Shown: positions 8,200 to 16,795, counted from the stretch's first letter. The stretch: 64,000 nucleotides of DNA from DATCLS01 sp035296625 (GCA_035296625.1 DATHAO010000062.1:1-64000), one strand, 5' to 3'. Notes: generated by a model not told the origin, from the letters alone. Program-made: numbers and translations.

Positions 8200-9380
8200 A
8201 GCGCCTCCTCGGTGGCCAGCACCACGGTGCCCATCGTCGAGAGCACGCCGCCCGAGCCGTGGGCCACGGCGACCGTCGGGGCGTCGAGCTGGCGGTCACC
8301 GGCCTCGCCGCGGAGCTGGCGGACGGCCTCGACGAGCAGGAACATCCCGTACATCCCGGGATGGGTGTAGGAGAGCCCGCCCCCGTTCGTGTTCATCGGC
8401 AGCGACCCTCCCGGGCCGAGCTTGCCGTCCTCGACAAACGCACCGCCCTCGCCCTTGGGGCAGAAGCCCAGGTCCTCGAGGTGCAGCAGGGCCGTGATCG
8501 TGAACGAGTCGTAACCCATGAGCAGGTCCACGTCGTCGTGCTTGATGCCGGCCATGGCGAAGGCCGCCGGGCCCGACACCGCACCGCCGGTCACGGTGAG
8601 GTCGGGCATCTCGGTGATCATCGAGTGCGTCCCGCCCGTGGCCGCCCCGAGCACCATCACCGGCGGCTTCGCCAGGTCGCGGGCCCGCTCGGTCGAGGTC
8701 ATCACGAACGCCCCGGCGCCGTCGGTGACCAGGCAGCAGTCGAGCAGATGCAGGGGCGTCGCCATCCAGGGTGAGCCCAGCACGTCGTCGACCGTGATCG
8801 GGTCCTGGAACCGGGCCCGGGGGTTCAGCCCCGCCCACCGGCGGGTGTCCACGGCGATCTGCGCCAACTGCTCGGACGTCGTGCCGTACAGCGCCATGTG
8901 CCGACTCGCCGCCAGGGCGTAGGCGCCCATGGGCAACCGCAGCCCGTAGGGCAGCTCGAACTCCGCCGCTGGGTTCGGTCCCATGCCCATCGGGCGGCCG
9001 CCGAAGCCGCCACCGCCGGTCCGACCGCGGTCGCTGCGGGGAGTGGCCGCGTAGACGCCCACGACGACGTCGCACAGGCCGGCGGCGATGGCGGCCGCCG
9101 CGTGCTCGACGTGCAGCTCGTAGCTGGATCCGCCCACGTTCGTGCCGTCGACGTAGCGGGGGCGGATGCCCAGGTACTCGGCGAGCCCGGTGGGCGAGCC
9201 GGCGTAGGCCACGCCGTCGACGTCGGCGGGGGTGAGCCCGGCGTCGTCGAGGGCATCCTTCAGCACCGCTGCCTCCAGGGCCCGGCCGTGGCGGTCCAGC
9301 TCGCCGGTGGGCGAGACGTCGTCGGCGACGCCGACCAGGGCGGCGGCCCCCCGCAGGCTGCGGCCAGGGGCGGTGGTCAC
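8196..9380 (-). CDS. Thiolase-fold lipid-transfer protein (Ltp2-like aldolase)
   Basis: About 394 residues of the SCP-x/Ltp thiolase-like group. The nucleophilic Cys region of true thiolases (CASG) reads GGSS here, and the C-terminal region is MNTNGGGLSYTHPGMYG and HGSGGV. Loss of this Cys is typical of Ltp proteins, which act as retro-aldolases on branched acyl-CoAs rather than as thiolases. Start GTG 9380 overlaps the TetR stop; the end overlaps the DUF35 start. With the two MaoC proteins upstream this reproduces the hydratase-plus-aldolase set of steroid side-chain cleavage. Confidence 0.85.
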   Translation of the reverse strand: MTTAPGRSLRGAAALVGVADDVSPTGELDRHGRALEAAVLKDALDDAGLTPADVDGVAYAGSPTGLAEYLGIRPRYVDGTNVGGSSYELHVEHAAAAIAAGLCDVVVGVYAATPRSDRGRTGGGGFGGRPMGMGPNPAAEFELPYGLRLPMGAYALAASRHMALYGTTSEQLAQIAVDTRRWAGLNPRARFQDPITVDDVLGSPWMATPLHLLDCCLVTDGAGAFVMTSTERARDLAKPPVMVLGAATGGTHSMITEMPDLTVTGGAVSGPAAFAMAGIKHDDVDLLMGYDSFTITALLHLEDLGFCPKGEGGAFVEDGKLGPGGSLPMNTNGGGLSYTHPGMYGMFLLVEAVRQLRGEAGDRQLDAPTVAVAHGSGGVLSTMGTVVLATEEAL

Positions 9381-9970
9381 GATGCGGCCTCCTCGACGCG
9401 CTCGGGGGTCGGGAGCCCGAGGCTGGCGACCACGCGGTCGACCAGCGCTTCCCACGCCTCGGGGTCCGGGCCGGCGAGGCCGGAGCCCCGGTGCAACAGC
9501 AGCCCCAGGTACAGGGTGCGGTAAAGGAACAGGACGGCCTCGGGGTCGAGCTCACGGATCGAGCCCTCGATCCTGGCGGTCGCCACCAGCGGCTCGACGC
9601 CCTCGCGCCAGCGCGCGTACGCGTCCGCCAGCGCGGACGCGACCTCATCCTCGCGGCGGGCGGTGACGTAGGCCTCGAGCCGCATCGCCTCGAACGCGTA
9701 CAGGGGGCGGTCGACGAGCCGGGCGCCGTGGCGGATCAGGTCGCCGAGGCTGCGCGCCCCGCTGGCCAGCACGCCACCGCGGGCCGAGCCGTGGACGACG
9801 GCCTCGCGCAGCAGATCGTTCTTCGACTTGAACCGCCCGTAGACCGCCCCGGTGGACACGCCGGCCTCGCGCACGATGTCGAGGATCTTCGTGCCGGCGT
9901 AGCCCTCACGCGCGAACACGGCGGCGGCCGCCTTCACGAGGCGGTCGCGGACCTCGTCGCGGGCGCTCAC
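9377..9970 (-). CDS. TetR-family regulator inside the catabolic operon
   Basis: About 197 residues. HTH: AREGYAGTKILDIVREAGVS followed by TGAVYGRFKSKNDLL. The GTG at 9970 overlaps the SDR stop and the end overlaps the Ltp start, so it is translated as part of the operon. Because the operon also responds to a promoter palindrome far upstream, this gene may be a feedback sensor of a pathway acyl-CoA. The TetR at 11839-12582 is an equal candidate for that operator. Confidence 0.85.
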   Translation of the reverse strand: MSARDEVRDRLVKAAAAVFAREGYAGTKILDIVREAGVSTGAVYGRFKSKNDLLREAVVHGSARGGVLASGARSLGDLIRHGARLVDRPLYAFEAMRLEAYVTARREDEVASALADAYARWREGVEPLVATARIEGSIRELDPEAVLFLYRTLYLGLLLHRGSGLAGPDPEAWEALVDRVVASLGLPTPERVEEAAS

Positions 9971-10782
9971 CGTGAGCGGGCCCCGGGGACGGACAGCCCG
10001 AGCTCGGCGAGCAGGGCCCGCGAGTAGGCGATGCGGCCGGTCAGTTCGGTGGGGTCGCCCGAGCACAGCACGAGGGCGGCCTCGGCCATCGCCTCGGGCG
10101 GCTCGATCGCCTCGGCCGGCACGTCGCGGTCGAGCCCGTGGTGCACGACGCCGGGAGTGGCCACGAGGCCCGCCGGCGAGAGGGCGTTCACGGCGATGCC
10201 GTCGCGGTGCACCTCGGCCGCCAGGCCGGTCGTGAAGCGCTCGAGCGCCGCCTTGCACATGCCGTAGACCGTGCCGCCCCCGCCGAGCGACCGGCGGTAG
10301 GGCGGGCCCTCGGGGTGGCGGGCGGCCCCCGAGGAGACGTTCAGGATCCAGCCCCGACCGCGCTCGCGCATGGCCGGCAGCACGCGCTGGGCCAGCTCGA
10401 ACGGGGCCCGCACCTGGACGGCGAACATCGTGTCCCAGTGGTGGGTGTCGAAGTCGTAGGTCGGCTCGAACCAGGTGATCGCCGCGTTGTTCACGAGCGT
10501 GTCGATCGGGCCGAGCCGGCGCTCGACCTCGGCGACGAGGCGGCGGCGGTCGTCGGGGCGGGCCAGGTCGGCGGGCAGCGCCACGGCCGTGCCCCCGGCC
10601 TCGGTGATCGAGTGGACCGTCGTGGTCACGCTGCCCGGCAGCGGGTGGTCACCCTCGTCGACCGTGCGGGCGGACACGGCGACCGCCGCTCCCTCGGCGG
10701 CGAATCGCCGGGCAATGGCCTCGCCGATGCCCCGGCTGGCCCCGGTGACGAGCGCGACGCGGCCCTCGAGCGCGCCGCTCAC
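9967..10782 (-). CDS. Short-chain dehydrogenase/reductase
   Basis: About 271 residues with the classic SDR layout: TGASRGIGEAIA cofactor loop, NNAAIT, catalytic Ser in LNVSSGAARHPEG and a YGMCK active-site Tyr/Lys pair (YxxxK). It has an insertion after the Ser (GPPYRRSLGGGG). It probably oxidises the 3-hydroxyacyl-CoA produced by the MaoC hydratases. GTG 10782 overlaps the MaoC stop and the end overlaps the TetR start. Confidence 0.85.
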   Translation of the reverse strand: MSGALEGRVALVTGASRGIGEAIARRFAAEGAAVAVSARTVDEGDHPLPGSVTTTVHSITEAGGTAVALPADLARPDDRRRLVAEVERRLGPIDTLVNNAAITWFEPTYDFDTHHWDTMFAVQVRAPFELAQRVLPAMRERGRGWILNVSSGAARHPEGPPYRRSLGGGGTVYGMCKAALERFTTGLAAEVHRDGIAVNALSPAGLVATPGVVHHGLDRDVPAEAIEPPEAMAEAALVLCSGDPTELTGRIAYSRALLAELGLSVPGARSR

Positions 10783-11201
10783 GGGTCGACCCGGGCGGTG
10801 GCCTCGCCGGCGAAAACATCGACGCCGTCCTGGTTCGTGGTGCGCAACGCCAGCTCGACGACGGGCGTACCGGCGCGGTCGCCGACCGCCCGCACGGTGG
10901 CGATGACCGTGAGGTCGTCGCCCGGCCACACCTGGGCGGTGAACCGCCCGCCGAAGGCGAGCAGGCGCCCGTCGCCCACCAGGTCGGTGAGCATCCGCCC
11001 GGTCATGCCCATCGTGAGCATCCCGTGGGCGAACACGCTGGGGTAACCGGCGACCTGCGTGGCGAAGACCTCGTCGGTGTGGAGCGGGTTGTAGTCGCCG
11101 GAGGCGCCGGCGTACTGGACGATCTGGGTGCGGGTGAGGTCCTCGACCACCACGGCCGAGAACGTGGCGTCGGGCGCGAGGTCGCGTGCGGAGAGCGGCA
11201 C
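10779..11201 (-). CDS. MaoC-like hot-dog dehydratase
   Basis: 140 residues with the R-hydratase signature: IVQYAGASGDYNPLHTDEVFA (catalytic Asp and His) and VFAHGMLTMGMTGR. It follows the FAS1-type hot-dog gene by one base. Family precedent: such pairs form a heteromeric enoyl-CoA hydratase in which this subunit supplies the catalytic residues (ChsH1/ChsH2 type). Acts on the enoyl-CoA formed by the acyl-CoA dehydrogenase. Confidence 0.87.
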   Translation of the reverse strand: MPLSARDLAPDATFSAVVVEDLTRTQIVQYAGASGDYNPLHTDEVFATQVAGYPSVFAHGMLTMGMTGRMLTDLVGDGRLLAFGGRFTAQVWPGDDLTVIATVRAVGDRAGTPVVELALRTTNQDGVDVFAGEATARVDP

Positions 11202-11202
11202 G

Positions 11203-11730
11203 TCAGGACCCCGCCGGCCGCTCGGTGCGCACCCCGACGGAGCGGGCCGTGACCACGAGCTCGCCGTGCTGGTCGCGGTACTCGGTGATCGACTCGGCGA
11301 AGACCAGGTTGCCGGCGCGGCGGCCCTGCTTCTTCCAGCGCTTGCCGGGCGTCGTGGTCGCGGTCAGCACGTCGCCTACCTGCGGGGTGCGGTGGTACTC
11401 GTAGTGCTGCTCGGCGTGCAGTCCCGTCCCGCCTCCGCCTCGGCCGCCGCTGCCGGCGTCGGTGCCCTTACCCGTCGAGGACGGCGCCCGCCCCCGCACC
11501 CCCGAGGGCGTGCGCCCCGAGCCGAACCATGGCCGGCCGATGCGGGGTCGCAGCGGGTAGTCGGGATCGAACTGCGCGCTGGCCTGCACGAACGTGGGCG
11601 GGGCCGGGATGGCGCCCACCTCGCTCGCCGCGGCGACGTCGGCGTCCTCGTAGACGGGGTTCGGGTCGCCGATCGCCCGGGCGAACATGAGGACGTGCCC
11701 GGCCTCGATTGGAAAGCGGTCCACCGACAT
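11203..11730 (-). CDS. FAS1-like/MaoC N-terminal hot-dog dehydratase subunit
   Basis: 175 residues. The N-terminal pattern (IEAGHVLMFARAIGDPNPVY, PPTFVQASAQFDP) and the later strand YEYHRTPQVGDVLTATTTPG match the non-catalytic half of MaoC-type dehydratases. A low-complexity Gly/Ser/Thr insert (about residues 70-100) is unusual. ATG at 11730 lies six bases after TATTCA, with TTTACG 18 bases further up, so it may be leaderless. First gene of the operon running to the ligase at 5680. Confidence 0.82.
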   Translation of the reverse strand: MSVDRFPIEAGHVLMFARAIGDPNPVYEDADVAAASEVGAIPAPPTFVQASAQFDPDYPLRPRIGRPWFGSGRTPSGVRGRAPSSTGKGTDAGSGGRGGGGTGLHAEQHYEYHRTPQVGDVLTATTTPGKRWKKQGRRAGNLVFAESITEYRDQHGELVVTARSVGVRTERPAGS

Positions 11731-11826
11731 GGCTCCTGAATATCTTTTCTTTCGCTCCGGCGTAAAGGCTGCGATAGGCGTTCCTTGCCAACGGAGGCTG
11801 AGCTGAGCCTTCTCGGCACCACAGAA

Positions 11827-11843
11827 CCTGACTGTAGGTCAGG
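11827..11843. promoter_or_regulatory. TetR-type operator, copy 1 of a shared 17-bp palindrome
   Basis: CCTGACTGTAGGTCAGG, six-base perfect arms around five bases. It lies ~97 bp upstream of the hot-dog gene and overlaps the last codons of the TetR gene. Read toward the operon (minus strand) it contains TACAGT, a plausible -10 hexamer. It differs from the copy at 13960 only at two central bases. Confidence 0.7.
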
Positions 11844-12582
11844 GCCCGGGGCTCGTCGGGCCGAGCCGCAGGCGCCGCTCGTCCCCGCACGCGGCCACGA
11901 CGGCCTCGGCGCGCCGCCGGTCGCATGCCACGGCGCGGACCACGTAGCGGGCCGCCGCGTGCGCCAGGTCCTCGACCTCGATGGTCGCGGCGTCGGGGCC
12001 GTGCAGCGAGTCGCCGTAGAGGAGCACGAAGTTGGTGACCACGCCGGCATTCGCGTGCGCGAGGGCGGCCGGGTCCTCGCCGGGGTGCACGAGGCCGCGA
12101 TCCTGCCCCTCGGCCACCAGGGCGGCCGCGTCGTCGGCCAGCACGCGGCGCGACTGCGACTGGGTGGCGCGCAGGCGCCGGTCGCCCGGCAGCAGGGCCG
12201 TGATCAGCCCGTACAGCCGATGGTGCTCGGCGATGAACCGCACCGACGTGGCCGTGCCGAGGTACAGCCGCGCGAGTGGGTCGTCGACGCCGTCGATCGC
12301 CGCGCTCTGCGCCCGGCGCAGGCGCCGCCGCATGTCGACGGCGATCTCGTGGAACAGCGCGTCCTTCGTATCGAAGTACCAGTACACGAGGCTCTTGGTG
12401 ACACCCGCCTCTTTGGCGATGTCGACCATGCGGGTCTCGGCGTAGCCGCGCTCCACGAACAAGCGCTCGGCGATGGCGAGCAGCTCGGCCTTGCGGTCCT
12501 GCCCGTGGCGCGTCACCCCGCGCGGATCGCTCGACACGGCCGCAACCGTACCGGGGTGGGCCCGCGCCGTCCCGGCCGTCAC
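11839..12582 (-). CDS. TetR-family regulator, probable master of the acyl-CoA regulon
   Basis: About 247 residues from a GTG at 12582 that overlaps the thioesterase stop (GTGA). HTH: YAETRMVDIAKEAGVTKSLV then YWYFDTKDALFHEI. A GTG ~42 bases downstream is an alternative start. It lies between two copies of the same palindrome, one before its own operon (13960) and one before the MaoC operon (11827). That makes it the best candidate for the regulator of both. The ligand is likely an acyl-CoA or steroid intermediate, by inference from neighbours. Confidence 0.82.
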   Translation of the reverse strand: MTAGTARAHPGTVAAVSSDPRGVTRHGQDRKAELLAIAERLFVERGYAETRMVDIAKEAGVTKSLVYWYFDTKDALFHEIAVDMRRRLRRAQSAAIDGVDDPLARLYLGTATSVRFIAEHHRLYGLITALLPGDRRLRATQSQSRRVLADDAAALVAEGQDRGLVHPGEDPAALAHANAGVVTNFVLLYGDSLHGPDAATIEVEDLAHAAARYVVRAVACDRRRAEAVVAACGDERRLRLGPTSPGP

Positions 12583-13418
12583 CGTGCTGCGGGACGCCGG
12601 AGATCACGGGGGCGGGCCAGCGCCTCCTGCAGCACGGTGGCCACGAGGTGGCCGTCCTGGTCCCAGACCGAACCGCGGGCCAGGCCGCGCGCCCGGGCGA
12701 CGCCGGCCGGCTGCAGCTCGTAGAGCAGCCAGCGGTCGACGCGGACCGGATGGTGGAACCAGAGGCAGTGGTCGAGACTGGCGGTGACGAGCCTGCCGTG
12801 TTCGTGGCCGAGGGCGGTGACCACCACGCTCACCGGGCCCATGTCGGTCAGGTAGGCGAGCACGCACGCGTGGACCGCCGGGTCGTCGGGCAGCGGGCCC
12901 GGGGCCCGCGCCCACACCGCCCGGATGCCGGACCGCGCGGGCGAGGCCGGGCGCATGTCGACGAGCCGGTCCCGCCGCCACGGCGGGCGGGGGAGCGGCG
13001 GGGCGGCCTCGGGCGGGTCGAGCGCGCCCACCGGCGAGACGACCGGCGGCCCGGCCGTCACGCCGGCGCCCGGCTGGGGGCGGCCGAACGCCGCGTCCAG
13101 GTCCAGGATGGCGGCGCCTCCCTGGAGGGCCACGACGCGCCGGGTGGCGACCGAGCGGCCGTCGCGCACCCGCTCGACCGCGTAGGTGATCGGGGCGTCG
13201 GGCCGGCCGGGGCGCAGAAAGTACGCCCGCATCGAGTCGACGGCGTAGCCGTCGTCGACCGAGGCGGCCGAGGCCCGCAGCGCCTGGGCGGCCACCTGGC
13301 CGCCGAACAGACGGTGTCCGCCCCGGCCGGCGCCGCCGTGCCGTGGCCGATAGGCATCGTCGCCCACCGGCTCGAGGTCGAGGACGTCGAGCAGCGGCGC
13401 CGGGGACGGGACGATCAC
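12579..13418 (-). CDS. Acyl-CoA thioesterase II (TesB-like, double hot-dog)
   Basis: About 279 residues. N-terminal hot-dog: GGAGRGGHRLFGGQVAAQAL and VDSMRAYFLRPGRPDAPI; C-terminal hot-dog: SLDHCLWFHHPVRVDRWLLY, RGLARGSVWDQDGHLVATV. These are the usual TesB/ACOT8 segments, including the catalytic Asp in the TASLDH region. It hydrolyses acyl-CoA to free acid and CoA. GTG 13418 overlaps the stop of the thiolase remnant; the end overlaps the TetR start, so the three form one operon. Confidence 0.88.
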   Translation of the reverse strand: MIVPSPAPLLDVLDLEPVGDDAYRPRHGGAGRGGHRLFGGQVAAQALRASAASVDDGYAVDSMRAYFLRPGRPDAPITYAVERVRDGRSVATRRVVALQGGAAILDLDAAFGRPQPGAGVTAGPPVVSPVGALDPPEAAPPLPRPPWRRDRLVDMRPASPARSGIRAVWARAPGPLPDDPAVHACVLAYLTDMGPVSVVVTALGHEHGRLVTASLDHCLWFHHPVRVDRWLLYELQPAGVARARGLARGSVWDQDGHLVATVLQEALARPRDLRRPAAR

Positions 13419-13914
13419 CCGTCGAGCCGCTCGACGACCGTTGCCATGGCCATGCCACCCGCGGCGCACATCGTCTCGAGACCCCCGTGGCCATCGCGGG
13501 TGCGCAGGTCGTTGATCAGCGTCGTCATGATGCGGGCGCCGGTCATGCCGAACGGGTGCCCGAGCGCGATGGCGCCGCCGTGCGGGTTCAGCTGACGCTC
13601 GATGTCGATGCCGGTCTCCTCGCACACGGGCAGCACCTGGGCGGCGAACGCCTCGTTCAACTCGACGACGTCGATGTCATCGGGGTGCCGGCCGTGCGGG
13701 CGACGTTGAAACCGGTCTCGCAGGCCTGGGCGACGTTGCCGCAGATGATGTCCTGGACGTCCTCGCGGGCGACCTGGGGCACCTGGTCCATGAGGGCGGC
13801 GAGCACGTCGGCCATCAGCTCGTCGGCCCGCTTGTCGACGAGCGATCCCTTGTCGGCGCGGCCGATGGGGCTCCGGGTGGCGGCGACCACGACGGCGTCG
13901 TTCAGCTCGGGCAT
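13415..13914 (-). pseudogene. Acetyl-CoA acetyltransferase with a large internal deletion
   Basis: The first ~75 codons are a thiolase N-terminus (VVVAATRSPIGRADKGSL, DIICGNVAQA). They join near 13680, out of frame, to the last ~95 codons (DDIDVVELNEAFAAQVL, GGAIALGHPFGMTGARI, MCAAGGMAMATVVERL). About 220-240 residues, including the nucleophilic Cys, are missing relative to a ~390-residue thiolase. Start codon, Shine-Dalgarno (AGGAGA) and operator at 13960 are intact. Non-functional as thiolase, though the frame still couples to the thioesterase. Confidence 0.85.
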
Positions 13915-13959
13915 GCGTCTGTCTCCTGTCGATCGGTCGGTCCGGTGCGGCGGCGCTGT

Positions 13960-13976
13960 CCTGACCCTAGGTCAGG
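13960..13976. promoter_or_regulatory. TetR-type operator, copy 2 of the shared 17-bp palindrome
   Basis: CCTGACCCTAGGTCAGG, between the divergent thiolase (13914, minus) and monooxygenase (14067, plus) genes. On the minus strand it holds TAGGGT, a good -10 at the same place in the dyad as TACAGT in copy 1. A repressor here would block RNA polymerase. It may also affect the monooxygenase, whose possible -10 (TAGGCT) lies 20 bp away. Confidence 0.75.
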
Positions 13977-14066
13977 GGCCACGGCCTTCGCCGGCCGTAG
14001 GCTGTGCGATCGGTGGTCGCGTTGCGCCTGGCACCGGCTACGGTCGGCTCGGAAGGGGACCACCGC

Positions 14067-15998
14067 ATGACTTCGATGCCCGATCTCACGGCCGAGCTCG
14101 CGTCCGCCGACGACGCCACCATCCGGGCGGCGCTCGATCAAGCCGAGGTGCACGCCCTGCTGCCGGCGCTGGCTGCGGCCCTCGGCGATCCCTCGCTCGT
14201 GCCCGACCGCCTGCGCCCGGACCTGACCGACCTCCTGGACCCGAACGCCGGGCTCACGCCCGAGCAGCTGGCCGACGCCCGCGAGCTGGCCTTCGGGGCG
14301 GTCGCCCGTCTCCGAGCCGGTGAAGGCCACGGGGTTCGGGCCCTCGACGCCGACGCACTGCGCCCGCTGTTCGCGTTCGTGTCGGCCGGTGCCCCGGCGG
14401 AGGGCTACCTCGACCTGCTGCGCGAGGAGCTCGCCCTCGGCGAGGACCGGCGCGCGCCGGACTGGCGCTGCGACGAGGTGGCGCACGACCGCCGGTTCCG
14501 GGTCGCCGTGATCGGGGCGGGCATGTCCGGCCTGGTCGCGGCCCACCGCCTGCGGCAGGCCGGCCTCGACGTCGTCGTCGTCGAGAAGAACGACGACGTG
14601 GGCGGCACCTGGTTCGAGAACAGCTACCCGGGCTGCCGCGTCGATGTTGCCAACCTCTTCTACAGTTACTCCTTCGCGCAGAAGGCCGACTGGCCAGAGC
14701 ACTTCTCGTCGCAGGAGGTGCTGCTCGACTACTTCCGAAGCGTGGCCGATGCCTGCGGGCTGCGACCGCTCATCCGCTTCGGCACCGAGGTCACCGCCGT
14801 CGAGCTCGACGAGTCCACGATGACCTGGATCCTGTCGGTCACCGACCCCGACGGCCGCGACGACACGATCGGGGCTGACGCCGTGGTCAGCGCCGTGGGG
14901 CAGCTCAACCGGCCGAACCTGCCGGACATCCCCGGAGTCGAGCGCTTCGAGGGCCCGGCGTTCCACTCCGCCCGTTGGGACCACGACGTCGACCTCACCG
15001 GCCTGCGGGTCGCCGTCATCGGCACCGGCGCGAGTGCCGCCCAGTTCATCCCGCCCGTGGCCGAGCAAGCCGCCGAGCTGACGATCTTCCAGCGCACCCC
15101 GGCGTGGTTCCTGCCCACGCCCGACTACCACGACGCCGTCTCGCCCGAGGTGGCGTGGCTGCTGCGCGAGGTCCCCGGCTACGCCAACTGGCTCCGGTTC
15201 TGGATCTTCTGGCGCAACGTGGAGGGACTCATGCCGGCGGCCACGGTCGACCCCGACTGGTCCGGCCACCCGGCGTCGGTCGGCGCTGTCAACGACCTCG
15301 TCCGCCAGTTACTCACCGACTACCTCGAGGCCGAGTTCGCCGAGGCGCCGGAGCTGCTCCAGCGGATCGTGCCCGACTACCCGCCCTTCGCAAAGCGGTT
15401 CATCCGCGACAACGGCATCTGGGCCCGCACCTTGCAACGCGACGACGTCCACCTGGTCACCGACCGCATCGAGGAGATCACCGCCAAGGGCGTCCGCACG
15501 GTCGACGGTGTCGAGCACCAGGTCGATGCGATCGTCTACGGCACCGGTTTCACGGCCAGCGACTTCCTCATGCCGATGCGGGTCGTCGGGCGGGACGGCG
15601 TCGACCTGCACGAGCGGTGGGGCGGCGACGCCCGGGCCCACCTCGGCATCACGCTGCCCGGGTTCCCGAACCTGTTCCTGCTCTACGGGCCGAACACGAA
15701 CATCGTCGTTAACGGCAGCATCACCTACTTCTCGGAGTGCGAGGTGCGCTACGTCGTGGCCTGCATCCGCCGACTGCTCGACACCGGCGCCCGGGCGCTC
15801 GAGGTCCGCGGCGAGGCCCACGACGCCTCGAACGCCCGGGTCGACGCCGCGAACCTGCGCATGGCGTGGGGCGTGTCGACGGTCAACACCTGGTACCGCA
15901 ACGTCACCGGGCGCACGGCCCAGAACTGGCCCTTCACGCTGCTCGACTACTGGCAGCGCACCCGCGAGCCGGACCCGACCGAGTACGACCTGCACTGA
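14067..15998 (+). CDS. Type I Baeyer-Villiger flavin monooxygenase
   Basis: 643 residues from ATG 14067 with a strong GGAAGGGGA Shine-Dalgarno. First Rossmann motif GAGMSG near residue 150, then VGGTWFENSYPGCRVD; the BVMO fingerprint FxGxxxHxxxW is FEGPAFHSARW near residue 294; second Rossmann motif GTGASAAQ; late motif YGTGFTASDF. An extra ~140-residue N-terminal extension precedes the FAD domain, as in the larger BVMOs. It inserts oxygen next to ketones using NADPH and O2, plausibly on a steroid or cyclic ketone. Divergent from the thiolase unit across the palindrome. Confidence 0.9.
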   Translation: MTSMPDLTAELASADDATIRAALDQAEVHALLPALAAALGDPSLVPDRLRPDLTDLLDPNAGLTPEQLADARELAFGAVARLRAGEGHGVRALDADALRPLFAFVSAGAPAEGYLDLLREELALGEDRRAPDWRCDEVAHDRRFRVAVIGAGMSGLVAAHRLRQAGLDVVVVEKNDDVGGTWFENSYPGCRVDVANLFYSYSFAQKADWPEHFSSQEVLLDYFRSVADACGLRPLIRFGTEVTAVELDESTMTWILSVTDPDGRDDTIGADAVVSAVGQLNRPNLPDIPGVERFEGPAFHSARWDHDVDLTGLRVAVIGTGASAAQFIPPVAEQAAELTIFQRTPAWFLPTPDYHDAVSPEVAWLLREVPGYANWLRFWIFWRNVEGLMPAATVDPDWSGHPASVGAVNDLVRQLLTDYLEAEFAEAPELLQRIVPDYPPFAKRFIRDNGIWARTLQRDDVHLVTDRIEEITAKGVRTVDGVEHQVDAIVYGTGFTASDFLMPMRVVGRDGVDLHERWGGDARAHLGITLPGFPNLFLLYGPNTNIVVNGSITYFSECEVRYVVACIRRLLDTGARALEVRGEAHDASNARVDAANLRMAWGVSTVNTWYRNVTGRTAQNWPFTLLDYWQRTREPDPTEYDLH

Positions 15999-16120
15999 GC
16001 GGCGTCACGGGGCGGGGAGAGGTCGGGCGGGCACCGCGCGCAGCGGGAAGCCCCACACGTAGGCGTCGGCTACACCTCGACCGTCATCGACGCCGGTCGA
16101 GCCTCAGTTAATGTCATACG

Positions 16121-16795
16121 TTAATCCTTCGGCGGTACGGACGCGACAGCGGCCGCAGCGGCCAGCGCCTCGGGCGAGGGTGTGGCCGCCAGGCCAGCGA
16201 CGAGTACGTCGATCAGGTTCGCCACGAACAGATCGTGCGGCGCACGCCAGTCGGTCCCGGGCGGGTCATCGAGCAGCCGGGCCCGAACGCCGAACAGGCC
16301 GATCAGCTGGGCGCGCAGCGCCACGAGCCGCTCGGTTCGCACCGGCTCGGGCAGGTCGGCGAGCACGAGCCCGAGCCAGCGCAGCACGGCCACGCCGGCG
16401 GGGGCCTCCACGAGGCGCAACGGGCGCGCGTACCCGAGCGCGGGGTGGCTGAGCTGGGCGACCAGGCGCAGGTGCGCCCGCCCCAGGGCGGTCCGGAGGT
16501 CCTCGGCCATCGGCGCGGCGAGCGCGTGCACGAGCGCCCGGAGATCGTCGGCGCGGTCCTCGGCGGCGATCGCAGCCACAAGCGCCGCGCGGCGGCGCTC
16601 GACGGCGTCCGCGTGGTCCCGCACGATCGCCTCGACGAGCCCGTCCTTCCCGCCGAAGTGGTAGTGCAGCGCCGACTCGTTGCGGGCGCCGACGGCCTCG
16701 TGCAGCTGCCGAGCCGTCACCCCCGCCACTCCGCGGCGGGCGAACAGCAGCGCCCCGTGCTCGAGGAGGGCCTCCCGCGTGCGTCCGCCGGCCAT
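16121..16795 (-). CDS. TetR-family transcriptional regulator
   Basis: About 224 residues. HTH: FARRGVAGVTARQLHEAVGA then RNESALHYHFGGKDGLVEAI. The ATG at 16795 lies exactly six bases after TACCGT, the leaderless pattern, so it is preferred over the in-frame ATG at 16831, which falls inside the palindrome. C-terminal domain resembles TetR_C with LIGLFGVRARLL. It ends tail-to-tail with the monooxygenase. Target unknown; autoregulation is likely. Confidence 0.82.
   Translation of the reverse strand: MAGGRTREALLEHGALLFARRGVAGVTARQLHEAVGARNESALHYHFGGKDGLVEAIVRDHADAVERRRAALVAAIAAEDRADDLRALVHALAAPMAEDLRTALGRAHLRLVAQLSHPALGYARPLRLVEAPAGVAVLRWLGLVLADLPEPVRTERLVALRAQLIGLFGVRARLLDDPPGTDWRAPHDLFVANLIDVLVAGLAATPSPEALAAAAAVASVPPKD

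Noticed and set aside
16108..16124. TTAATGTCATACGTTAA, a possible second TetR operator like AATGTCTGTCATT at 16820
   Set aside because: It overlaps the stop codon of the TetR gene between two convergent genes, where no promoter is expected, and the inner arms mismatch. Recorded only as a weak resemblance.
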